Source of the DNA: Trema orientale
Lineage: Eukaryota; Streptophyta; Magnoliopsida; Rosales; Cannabaceae
Assembly: GCA_002914845.1 (NCBI GenBank)
Contig: JXTC01000752.1
Span: 27,680-91,679, forward strand
Reading direction: 5' to 3'
Length of the DNA stretch: 64,000 nt
The notes under the pieces were generated by a model, which did no database searches, was not told the origin of the DNA, and worked only from the letters and a program-made list of their open reading frames with translations. The position numbers and the translations under genes are program-made. This document shows, piece after piece, positions 22,347 to 32,987 of this stretch (the stretch's first letter is position 1; the number at the start of each line of letters is the position of its first letter).

Positions 22347-24532
22347 ATGAGTACGAGGACGAGGACGATGGATGTTAACGATCGGTTGTCGGAGTTGCCT
22401 GAAGAAGTGATCCATCAAATCATGTACTCGCTTCCCACATTGGAGGTCACCCGAATGAGCGTCCTGTCAAAGGGGTTCTTGTCTATGTGGCGCTCTTTCC
22501 CAGTTATGGATTTGGATACTGACCTTCAACTCCAAACTACTGGTACTAGTAATCCAAAAGATTTGTTCGGTTTCGTGGTCAGTTGTCTGGAACGGCGTCG
22601 TACAAGCGTACATCAAAGGCTGAGGTTGAAGAGTAGAATCTGGGCGTATGGATATGATGAAGATCAGAGATTAGTCAATGACATGTTTGAGAGGATCATA
22701 AATTTTGCAACGAGGAACAGAACCAAAGAGCTGCATCTACATTACAAAGGAAAACCACTCTATTGCATGTCCATGCCAATAAAATCGCTTCTTTTCTCGT
22801 CCAAATATCTCAGAAGTTTAAGACTCAGCAACATTGACTTTGATGGTCATTACAATTTGATCTTAACTTGTCCCTTGATTGAGGATCTCAAACTCAGCCA
22901 CTGTGTTGGGCTGCAAAGCATTGACATAACTTGTGCTGCTAAGCGCATCAGGGCCGTAAAGTTCAAGTACTGTGAACCACTAGACTCGATTCGCATCAGC
23001 TCTAATACTGTCGAATCTTTATGTTGGGACGTGTATGATTTCTATGGGTGGGGTAACCCTGACCGCGTCCGTGACATCAGTCTTAATCTACCTTCTCCTG
23101 AGTCTCTCAAGCACCTACGATTGCTTAATGTGGATATAACCGACGAGTGGTTCAGTTACCATGTTCCTCAATTTGCTGGACTCGAGAGTCTAGAATTACT
23201 GAACTGCGGCAGGCTTAAAAATATTCTTATCACTGGTGAAAATAATAAAAGGCTCAGAAAATTTTTGTTGAGCAGTAATACCGATATGGAGAATGTTCAT
23301 ATTGCGGCACCAAATCTCGAACATCTTCTAATTGATCAAAATCCTAACCCTGCAAGCCTCAGCATCAGCGGCTGCACGTCGACTCTCAGAAAACTCGAAA
23401 TTCTCCTTTTTAGGGTCACGGGCGTATGGATCCAAGAAAACCTTTCCGGGTTGCGATTGCTGGAGCATCTCCTGGTTGGAGGATTCTCGTTCGATTGCTC
23501 GACTGATTTCGCGTTGAACAATAATAAGCCTAAACATAAGTTGTGCTTTGACAGCTTGAAAGATTTGAATTTGAATCTTACTTCCGAATTGTTATCGTCT
23601 GTTGGGGGGTTTGAAGCACCGAATCTGGATTCCTTCAATTATCAATGTGATGAGTTCAATGCAGCTTCAGCTCCACTACCAATCGTCTGTCCAAATCTAA
23701 CTAATGCACATCTCGCGTTGAAGTTCGACCAAAATCTAGATGCTTCAATGCTTCGTAGAAGTTTGGTTCATTTGCTTCGCTCATTTGGTCATTGCAAGAC
23801 ACTGTCTCTGTTCGTCGTCCGTGATGTAAGTATATTATATTTTTGTTACTTTAGATTAATATTCTAGTTCTTTGTTTTTAAATTTCTATGATAAGAAAGA
23901 ATGGGAATGGCTCATATATATATACTTATTTTTTTCTTTATGTTTGTGTCTTAGATTTTATACAAGTTTAAGTTCTCCGAGCAAGAGAGAAAGACATTAA
24001 GTCCTCCATTATATGAGATCAAACATCTTGCGATAACAACAGGGTTGATCTCATCTAAGGATGTTGTATGGTTGGTTGATAACTCACTTTGGTTGGTTCC
24101 TCGTCCAGAGACTATGTCGTTCAAGGGTACTGGAAATATGCCCGACGTAATAATAAAGGTACGCATCAAATATTACTTCTCGGTCATTCTATATCAATTT
24201 TTCTGTAACTTTAAATTTTATGACTTTTTCATCTTTGTGCCTTATTTAACTAGTTACTACCTTTCCTTTGTCATGCATGCTTTTTTTTTTTTTCCTCTCT
24301 CTTTTTTAACGAGTGATATCATTTAAATTTGCAGTTCTATTATGGCAAGCGTTCTTCTGAATTCAAAGAAGGGAAAGATTGTGTATCATGTTGTTGCTCG
24401 TCCTCTCCTGTTAAATGCTGGCGACATTGCTTATCTGAAGTTACATGGGAGAACATTGATGACTGGTTAAGTATGAAGCTGAAGAATTATTTTGTACAAA
24501 ACGCTATTAATGCTGTAATTACAATTATCTGA
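22347..24532 (+). CDS. F-box/LRR/FBD protein, gene A (3 exons)
   Basis: Exons 22347-23825, 23955-24158 and 24335-24532 join in phase 0 with standard GT-AG introns (gtaagt...ttgtgtcttag; gtacgc...aaatttgcag), giving 626 residues. The F-box is at residues about 11-55 (DRLSELPEEVIHQIMYSLP, then VLSKGFLSMWRSFP). Leucine-rich repeats follow (LRSLRLSNIDF, LIEDLKLSHC, LKHLRLLNVDI, LESLELLNCGRLKN). The C-terminal FBD-like part spans exons 2-3: LSPPLYEIKHLAI, WLVPRPETMSF, then KCWRHCLSEVTWENI. By family role it would be a substrate receptor of an SCF ubiquitin ligase; the target is unknown. A TATA box sits close upstream. It converges with paralogue B at 27594-30658. All motifs and splice sites look intact. 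Confidence 0.9.
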
Positions 24533-24655
24533 AAATGTTAAGTTTTCTAGTCACCTAGACCTTTTTAAGTATTGTATAAATAGTTACGGCCTTCATCAAT
24601 ATTTAACTTCTGCTGGATTTCTATCTATATTCTTTTAAAAGGAAATAAGGCTTAT

Positions 24656-25887
24656 TCACGCTATTATTCTTCAACATCTATAACTACTTTAGTAAATTTG
24701 TCTTCAATTAATTTTTTTTATTCTCTCTCTGTCTCTGTCTCTGTCTCTTTTTTTTAATTAATCCCATGCCAGTATTTTGGTGCAGCCGTACTTATTATTT
24801 ATCCTTCCCATTTTGCTTTTAAGTGAGTACGTACTTCTTACACGTTAGGAATCAGAGTTGACTCTAGGCATTAGTCATCCTGATGATGTGGCACTCGGTC
24901 TCTAGGAGCCAATTAGGTCTCGAGAGAAGATGGGAGTTACTCTGTTACAATCTATTACACATTATATTACATTGTAGAAGAAAACCCAAGGAATAGACAG
25001 CCAAATATGCAAAATTTTCATTAAACAAAACATGTATAGGAATTAGAAATGCAGCTTGTTTTTGTGTCTAGCTTATGGCTAATCCGAGATTGATTAGAGT
25101 TGTCGTATATGAAAGAGTCATCACATAAGATTACTTCCATTATTCATCCTTTCAAGCAAAAATTCCTCAAGGAATATTACTATCTTGGATGAAAAAGAAA
25201 AAAAAATGGAAACAACAGTGCTTCTATTACACGAGAATAATAAATGAATCGAGCCAGTCAGATTAAACAAAAAGAAAAATTCAAATGTATTACTTCTTAA
25301 TGACTCGAGGAAGAGTGAAAGTTATTTTAAATATGTGGTCGCAGGCATAGCCACTTCGTCCCAATGTGGAGAGTCCTGAATTCGAATCCCAATTCCCAAA
25401 TCACTAAATATCGGTTTTTATGCTTGTAAAATTTCGTTACTTGCTAAGTTATGGGTTCTCTAGAGATATGTCATAACAACTGTGCACATTAATAAATTGC
25501 CAATTACTGCATGTTCCCCCATTTGTATTTAGGGGTGCATGGCAAAGAGGGCCCAAAAAAGTTAGTAAGTCTCCGAACTGCATCTGCACTAGAATGCCCG
25601 GTGGCTCAGGTTTCACTGTGAAGAACCAGCACAAAGGCCTAAATTTGCATTACAATTCATGAAACAGTTCATAATTTTATTTTTGCAAGAAATGCAAAAC
25701 TTTCGAAAATTTCAGTTGAGTCACCAACCTACAAAAGGGTTCACAAATTACCAATGAAGCTCATAAAGTCTTCATTAATTGTACTTTTCAATCAAGTAAC
25801 AAATAATCTTTTGCACAAAGTTAAAGTTTCAACATTCTGATCTTTGTTTGTTCAAGCGTATGCTCACAAAGTTTTTTCTCTGTTCAG
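24656..25887. other. Spacer of the inverted duplication, left part
   Basis: AT-rich with a tctctgtctctg run at 24725-24750. A stretch near 25337-25395 (gtggtcgcaggcatagcc, then gaattcgaatccc) resembles a decayed tRNA-type A/B box pair and may be an old SINE, but no target duplication is visible. No gene. Confidence 0.35.
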
Positions 25888-27316
25888 TTAATTGACCCAA
25901 TGGACAAAACAGTTGACTCTTATTCAAGATTTGAGGCTAAAGCTTATATACGCAATTAGCACTCATGTGCATGCTAATCATTTCACTGGGACTGGCCTTA
26001 TTAAGGTTTGTCAACCCACTTTCATTAGCTTGATACTTTTAACGTTTCGAAAAGAGAGAATTTTGTGTAGAGAGTTTTTTGATATGATGTATAGCCATAA
26101 TCTCAGTAGAAGTTTTACTCCGATGGCCTGTCAAATGGAACTGGTTCGAGTAAAGTGTTGGGCGTAAAAATCTGTTCTTTCAAAAGCTGATCTTATTGAA
26201 ACAGGTCAGTTGGCAGTCATTTCCTTGAGGTAGGGATGCAAGTCCTCTAAACCATTAAGATATTCATTAAGAAAGTTGAATTATATGCAGAGAATTATGA
26301 ACAGAGCTCTCTGTTCATTTTAAAGTTGTGGGGTTTTAGCTTTAACTTAAAGGCATGGAGCTCAAGGAATGTGAGCCACACAGAACATTGTTGCTAAGAT
26401 GTATAAAAGCTATTCTATGGATTTTTGTTTTGGTTATTACAATTTATATCTTATTCAAAATTGAAGGTTAGTAAAATCATGAAATGTTCTGCGAGTCAAG
26501 CACCACTGTGAGGCCAGAGCTCCTCGCAATTACCGAGGACTTCCTCCTTAACATTTACATCAGACCTGATTCTACTACATTTACCTTAAAAAAGAGAATG
26601 GTCAAATGTTTTCAGTCGATAGAGCGAGTTGTGATGATAAAAAGGAACTTCGTTAAATTAACATGTGAAATTCTTCTTGGACAGCAGTGTGATACAGTAA
26701 ATACAAGCTTAAATGACCTTTCCAAGTGAATTCCTGACCCTTGCTTTTAGATAAAATCCTAGCAAGGGAATAACAGTAAAACCGGTTGCTTATTTTGCCT
26801 TATTAAAAGCATAATAGGTTTTATCCTTTTATGATTGTACGCTGGTTGTCTCTTTCATACATAGAGCTAGCTATGTTCCATCATCAACCATGAACGTAGT
26901 TTGCTATGTTTCTATTGTAAACCACAGTGGCCAAAAATGATCACTAGGATCACGTATGACTCTATGCCAGAGTAACTTTGCTGATATAGGTAGTTTTTTG
27001 TCTTTATAAATCATTTACTTTTGTCCGAACCTGTTTAAATTAGTCTTATTGGATAAGTCGTGAACATTTTTTTTTCCCTGCTGAAGATGTGAATCAGGTT
27101 GTAGATACTTGTAATCTAAAAAGTCTATAATCAGAATAGTAACTTTCACGAATAAAACATCTAAGATCATACACTGGTTCGTGCTACTCCTGGTCATACA
27201 CCGGATTGTGTCACGTCTGTGTTACAGGAGAAGAACTGATCCATCAGCCTCAGCCTAGGATGGCATTCACCGGAGATGCCTTATTGATATGTTGACGTGT
27301 TGGGATAGATTTTCAG
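25888..27316 (+). pseudogene. ETHE1-like persulfide dioxygenase pseudogene
   Basis: Exon relics occur in the right order. 25888-26005 reads LIDPMDKTVDS, a frame change, LKLIYAISTHVHANHFTGTG and LIK, followed by a possible GT donor. Near 26205-26245 is FGSHFLEVGM. At 27210-27316, CVT-like text shifts into TGEELIHQPQPRMAFTGDAL then LI, a stop, and RVGIDFQ before gtatgag. These match the mitochondrial ETHE1/GLX2-3 enzyme, a metallo-beta-lactamase-fold sulfur dioxygenase of cysteine breakdown. The metal-binding THVHADH has become THVHANH, losing the key Asp, and stops and frame changes confirm it is dead. It lies in the spacer between the two F-box genes. Confidence 0.8.
26484..26729 (+). other. 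Open frame of unknown nature inside the ETHE1 relic
   Basis: An 81-codon frame reads CESSTTVRPELLAITEDFLL and onward without any recognised motif. It lies between ETHE1-like exons and may be intron or inserted sequence. Not supported as a gene. Confidence 0.15.
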
Positions 27317-27593
27317 GTATGAGGATTTCGACTCTAAATCTTCTGCTCCATTTTTCTTTCCAATGTTAATGTGAAATTTTCTGGATACGTTTGAGGGTCG
27401 TATTATGCCTTCATTTATTTTTTCCTCTCCCAGTTGTCTTTCTACAAAACTAGTAAATGTGGAAGAATAATCGCACAAATAAGTTTGTTTCCTTTCAAAA
27501 GAATATAGAAATCCAGCAGAAGGTAAAAATCGATGAATGTAACTATTAATACAACACTTAACAAGCTCTAGGTGACTAGAAAATATAACATTT

Positions 27594-30500
27594 TTATGTT
27601 ATTGTAATGACTGCATTAGTAGCATTTTGCACAAAATAATTCTTCAGCTTTAGACTAAACCAGTCATCAGTGTTCTCCCATGCAACTTCGGATAGGCAAT
27701 GCCGCCAACATTTAGTAGGAAAGGACAAGCAACATGATACACAATCTTCCCCTTCTTCGATTTTAGAAGAAGACTTGCCATAATAGAAGTGCAAATTTAA
27801 ATGATACTACTCAATTAAAGAGGAAAAAAAGAGCATATAAGAAAACGAAACGGTAGTATTTAAGTAAATAAGACGGAAAGATATTTGATATGCAATACAA
27901 TAGCTCAATATGAAAATGAAAAAGTCTTCAAAATTTTATGATATTAAGATTTGATATAGAGTGACCAAGAAGCAATACTAATTTGATGCTAGCAATCGAG
28001 GACTTCTTATACAAACTATAGATTTAACGAAACTATCAAAATGCAAACTAAGTCTCAGTAGTAGTTGAAGGCAACAAGGTTGTCTTATACAGTCTGTGGA
28101 AATGCAACTGAAACCGGGTGTCATGCTTTGGTGCATTGCTGTGATGCAGAATCAGTTTGGAAATTGGGGTTAGTAGAGGGTTTAAGGAAATTTTCAGAAG
28201 CTGAGGATTTTTTTTTTCGATACAGGATACAGGGAATATGTTCACTGATGATGATTTGTGTCTAACTTTCGTAATAATGTGGTTCCTTTGGTATAATAGA
28301 AATGCCAAGGTACATGGAGAACTTGTCAGGGAACAAACCAGGCATTTTCTCCAGGGCACTAGAGTTTTGTCAGGAGCTCAGATCCACCAAGAACTAGAAT
28401 ATTGAGAAAGGTGTTGCCCAATCTTCACGTTGGGGCCAGCTCTTGTTGCAGGTGGTTTAAATTAAATTTGGCCAAAGCGATGGCCCATTCAAAGTAGCCT
28501 ATTCATAACTAAACAGGCTGGCCTCCGGCCTTGGGTCAGCGTTAGTTGATTTTGATAGTCTTTCAGATGCTAGTATGTTGAAGACAAGGGTGTGTCGGGA
28601 TACAGAGTTAGATTGGTAATTCAGGATATTAGAGGCCTATACACTGAGATTGACAAGAGCATTTGTTACTCTAGGAGAGATTGTAATAGAGTGTCTCATA
28701 GAGGGAGAGTGCTCTCTCTCACTGAATTTCTGAAGTTCAGTTTTAATTCAAGTCTTTTCTTTCTAAAACAATAAGTAAAAATGGGAAGAAAAGAAAAGTT
28801 GAAGGCAACAAAGGCATACCTTCACTATTACTTCGTGTATATTTCTAGTATTGTTGAATGATATAGTCTCTGGATGAGGAACCAACCAAAGCAAGGTATC
28901 AAACAACCATAGAACAATAAAAGGTGATGAGAACACTCCTGTTGATACCGTAAGATGTTTGACCTCATATAATGGAGGACTCAGTGTCTCTCTCTCTTGC
29001 TCGGAGATCTTAAACTTGATTAAAATCTAAGACAAAAGCATAAAGATTAAGAAAAAGACAATAAGTATATGAGCCATTCTTTCTTATCAAACAAATTTAA
29101 AACCAAAGAACTAGAATACTAATCTAAAGTAACAAATATATAAATAAAAAAAATGTCTTACATCACGGCAGAGAGATAGAGACAATGTCTTGCAATGACC
29201 AAATGAACGAAGTAAATCAATCAAAATTTTATGAAGCATTGGATCATCTAGTTTCCGGTCAAATGTTTCCAACAAGAGACGTACATCAGTTAGATTTGGA
29301 CAGACGAGTGGTAGTGGAGCTGAAGCTGCATTAATCTCATCACATTCGTAAGTGAAGCAATCCAAATTTGGAGCTTCAATCTCCAGGATAGACGATAACA
29401 GTGGTTCGTACGTAACACTCAAATTCAAATCTTTCAAGCTGTCAAAGTACAACTTATTATGTTTTGGCTCATTATCTAATGTGTCACCAATTGAGCGATC
29501 GATCAAGAATCCCCCAAACGTGAAATTCTCCAATAATCGTAACCCGGATAGGTTCTCTTGGATCCATACGTCAGTGACCCTAAAATGACAAATACAGAGA
29601 TTTCTGAGATTCGATTTGCAGCCGCCGATGTTGAGACTTGCAGGGTTAGGATTTTGATCAATTATAAGATCTTCAAGACTTGGTGCTGCAATGTGAACAT
29701 CCTCCATATCGGTATTACTAGTCAACACAAATTTTCTAAGACTCTTAATATTTTCACCAGTGATGAGAATATTTTTAAGCCTACTGCAATTTTTCAATTC
29801 TAGCCTCTCGAGTCCAACAAATTCAGACACATTGTTACTGAACCACTCGTCGGTTATATCCAAATTGGCTAATCGTAGGCGCTTGAGAGACTCAGGAGAA
29901 GCTAGATTGATGTCACTGACGCGGTCAGGGCTACCCGGCCACTGCCAGTGATAATCATAGATGCAAGTAAAAGATTCAAGAGTGTTTGAGTCGATGCGAA
30001 TCGACTCTAGAGCTTTACAGTCCTTGAACTTTACGGCTCTGATGAGTTTAGCAGCACTATTAATCTCAATGCTTTGCAACCCAACACAGTGGCTGAGTTT
30101 GAGATCCTTAATCAAGGGACAAGATAAGATCAAGTTGTGATGATCATTAAAGTCCACGTTCCTGAGTCTCAAACTTCTGAGATACTCGGATGAGAAAAGC
30201 AGAGATTTTATTGGCATGGAGAGGCAAAAGAAGGGCTCACCTTTGTAATGTAGATGCAGCTCTTTGGTTTTGCTCCTTATTGCAAAATTTATGACGCTCT
30301 CAAACGTATCATTGATAAACCTCTCACCGTCATCATCTCCATATCCACAGATACGACTCTTCAAACTAAGCCTTTGATCTACACAAGTGCGACGTCGTTC
30401 CAGAGAACCGACCACGAAATTGAACAAATGTTTCGGATTACGACACAGAAGTTGAAGGTCGGTATCGAAATCCATAACTGGGAAAGAGCGCCACGTGGAC

Positions 30501-30658
30501 AAGAACCTCTTTGACAGGGCGCTCATTCGGGTGGCCTCCAAGGTGGGAAGCAAGTACATGATACGGTGGATCACTTCTTCAGGCAACTCCGACAACCGAT
30601 CGTCAGCATCCATCATCATCCTTGTCCTCGGACTTTTCCAGATCTTCCACTTAAACAA
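27594..30658 (-). CDS. F-box/LRR/FBD protein, gene B (3 exons)
   Basis: Exons on the minus strand are 30658-29162, 29026-28820 and probably 27806-27594, giving about 638 residues (632 if exon 3 started as in gene A). The F-box is at about residues 18-60 (DRLSELPEEVIHRIMYLLP), then LRRs (LRSLRLRNVDF, LIKDLKLSHCVGLQSI, LKRLRLANLDI) and the FBD-like end (LSPPLYEVKHLTV, WLVPHPETISF, KCWRHCLSEVAWENT). The first in-frame ATG (30658) adds 13 residues; the ATG run at 30619 (MMMDADD) aligns better with gene A. The acceptor used by gene A (gcag) is gcac here, so that site is lost. An AG 18 bases upstream (27807-27808), after a strong pyrimidine tract, keeps the frame and adds YHLNLH. Intron 2 contains a LINE. 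Confidence 0.8.
28063..28811 (+). mobile_element. 5'-truncated LINE in intron 2 of gene B, 15-bp TSD
   Basis: The insert (28078-28796, 719 bp) is flanked by a perfect 15-bp duplication agttgaaggcaacaa (28063-28077 and 28797-28811). It lies antisense to gene B. Its start reads CGNATETGCHALVHCCDAE then SVWKLG, the zinc-binding segment after LINE reverse transcriptase; later remnants include WYNRNAKVHGE-like and RREVLSLTEF text. It ends in an A-rich tail (aagtaaaaatgggaagaaaa). Stops break the frame. Confidence 0.9.
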
Positions 30659-30905
30659 ATTTCCGTATATGCATATATGAGAGAATTAACATAATATTGC
30701 CACCGATTACGTACCATATTTATCCAACTAAATAAGGTATATTTAGATAATTACCGTACTCCTTTTTGGCTCCTACCTGATACCGAGTCTTGCAAAAAAG
30801 GAAAAGTAACTGTCAAATCGTATTGTGTTACCATGGTTATTTGATTTGATTTTACTTGAAATACAGATTTTCTCATAATTAATTCAAGTTTTCTTTTTTT
30901 TTTAA

Positions 30906-32039
30906 AAAAAAAAAAAAATAAGGGAGAACTACAGTAGGGCGCCCCTACTGAATTTCAACTTATCACAGAATTTTTATTTTTTAATACCAAGCGTGGTTTC
31001 AAAAAAATATTACTAGAAATTTCAACTTATCAAAGAATTTTTATTTTTTAATACCAAGTGTGGTGGTGGGTGTGGTGTATGAATGGTATATTTGTTAAAT
31101 TTATTTGTAATAGGTTCTAATTCATCAATTCAATAGTAATATGAGTTGGCATTAAAAATTTGAGATAATAATTGAGATCCTTCTCATATATTATTTTTTG
31201 GCCTTAAATTTCCTTTCTAATTATTTTATAGGACAAATTGTAATTTTTTCACCGAAGTATTGGCTTTGTAGATTTTTGCCCTTGAACACTTTTTTATTGC
31301 ATGAATTCTCCTAATATAATTCATTTATTATTAAATTGCTCATTCTGTCAAGTATACCATGTATATAGTATACTTTGAATATATTAAGACATTATAATTT
31401 GTATGCCATGAGCCAATACTCTCCACTATGAAAAGGACTTTGCAACTCATCCTTCCATTTGATTGGAAACAAACCCTGGCTATCACATGTTAAAAATTTT
31501 GGCTAAATTAAATAAAGGAAAAATTATATTGCTCCGAATTTGGCTAAATTAAATAAAGGAAAACTTGTATTCACCCCTTCCCCTACGAATTAATTTTTTG
31601 TTGCAAGAATTCCCTATGTAAGATGAGATTGTTGAAAAATTCTTCATTCTGTTATCTTTTGTGTATAAATTGACAAAATGATGACGTAAAAACTATTTTA
31701 TAATATTTTTTTATTAATTAATTTTTAAAACAAATACTTATTTAATAAACGCATTAAACTTTTTTTTTCTTTCTCCCATCTCCTTCCATGCCTACTCCCT
31801 CTTCTTCACTCTCCTCCTCGTCATGCTTCTTTGATGAGCAAAGAAGTGAAGACTTAATCTAGCTTAGTTTTATTTCTTTACTTTTTCTTGGTCAGTTTGG
31901 ACTTTACTTTCGATGATATTCCTAAAGGAATTGATAAGTTAACCTCTTCTTAAGAAAAAAATTAGAAATCCAACTTTGAATTTTGTCTGCTTTTAATATA
32001 ATCGATTCGAGAGAGACGATTCTTGAAGCTTTTACCCTT
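30906..32039. other. Intergenic, with two small tandem duplications
   Basis: No gene. A 67-bp unit starting aatttcaacttatca is duplicated at 30951-31084 (tattttttaataccaag in both), and gctaaattaaataaaggaaaa occurs twice at 31500-31565. Confidence 0.6.
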
Positions 32040-32987
32040 TCTCAGGTGCCAAATTCTAGAAACCAAATTATCTAACTAGTAGCTAATTAGTTGAGAAGTA
32101 TTAAGCATAGAATAGCATAAATAAATTCAAGAAAAATATCAAAGAACATATTGTAAATCAAGACATATAATCAAAGTTTAAGTTACGTCATACTCCAAGT
32201 ATATAATAATTAATTTAACATAGGAGAATCTAACATTAATCTCAACAAGAATTTCATATATTGAAACATATTCAATAATCAAGCATAATACAAAATTCAA
32301 ATAAGATTAGGATGAGAAAGAGGATGAGAAAAACCCTTTCTGGTGGTAGAACTTCAAGTTTCAATTCTTCAAGCAACTCTTTCAAGTTTCCTCTCTAAAT
32401 TTTAGCTCCAAAGCTCTCATCTCTCTATGAATTTTGAGCTCTCAAGTGTATGTCTTCTCTCCAACTTTTCACATTTAAAATGGAGGCTTGAAGATGTATT
32501 TAAAGGGTTTTATGGTGACCTAGGCCGGGTAGAATATCAACCATTTTGATCAAATGGAATCAAAGGCTGAGATTGGCCCTAAAAATGCGATTCAGGATAT
32601 GGGGTAGCGTCGCGGCGCTCCCTGGCAAGTACCGCGGTACTCTAAGCTCTGGAAGTATGATTTTCACGCAGCGCCACGTTGCTACTATTCAAGCGTCGGG
32701 GCACTCTCGGTTCTAGAAATCAGCATGACTACCTTTCTTCCCGGGGGCGCCATTTCGTCGTTTTAGCTTTGTTTTGCCTGATTTTTACTGTCTTGCATTC
32801 GTATCGGACTCAACGTTCATCCAAAATGGTTCACATACCCATACTTGGCGCCAATATATTTTTGTTCTCATTTATTCACGAGAATTATAAAAATAAAGCA
32901 AAACCGCATCAAACCAACAAAAATGCTTGAGATCTTACAATTATTTGAGTTTAATGATACTTAATTTTTGAGTGAATTAATCACTCA
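32040..32987 (-). repeat. 3' LTR, truncated
   Basis: It shares accaaattctagaaacc, gcatagaatag, aaatggaggctt and aattaatcactca with 36249-37199. The similarity begins abruptly near 32040. In element orientation, a short purine-rich stretch (gagtttggagg, inverse of 32992-33002) precedes it. Confidence 0.8.

Larger units (their letters stand above)
22080..24655 (+). repeat. Left arm of the F-box inverted duplication
   Basis: This arm matches the inverse of 27475-30905, from about 260 bp upstream of the start codon (cttgaattaatta, aaatcaaatca, gcaagact blocks) through all three exons to about 120 bp past the stop (tctagtcacctaga, ttctgctggatttctat). The arms face each other around a 2.8-kb spacer. 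Confidence 0.88.
27475..30905 (-). repeat. Right arm of the F-box inverted duplication
   Basis: The inverse partner of 22080-24655. It is longer because intron 2 of gene B holds a LINE insertion (28063-28811). Promoter-side blocks near 30790-30890 (gcaagactcgg, aaatcaaatcaaataa, cttgaattaattatgag, read on the minus strand) match those upstream of gene A. Confidence 0.88.

Noticed and set aside
23328..23638. Antisense frames inside F-box gene A
   Set aside because: They mirror the real exon in other frames and have no independent motif.
25337..25395. Second SINE
   Set aside because: Only a weak A box and a gaattcgaatccc B-box-like motif; no target duplication or tail could be found.
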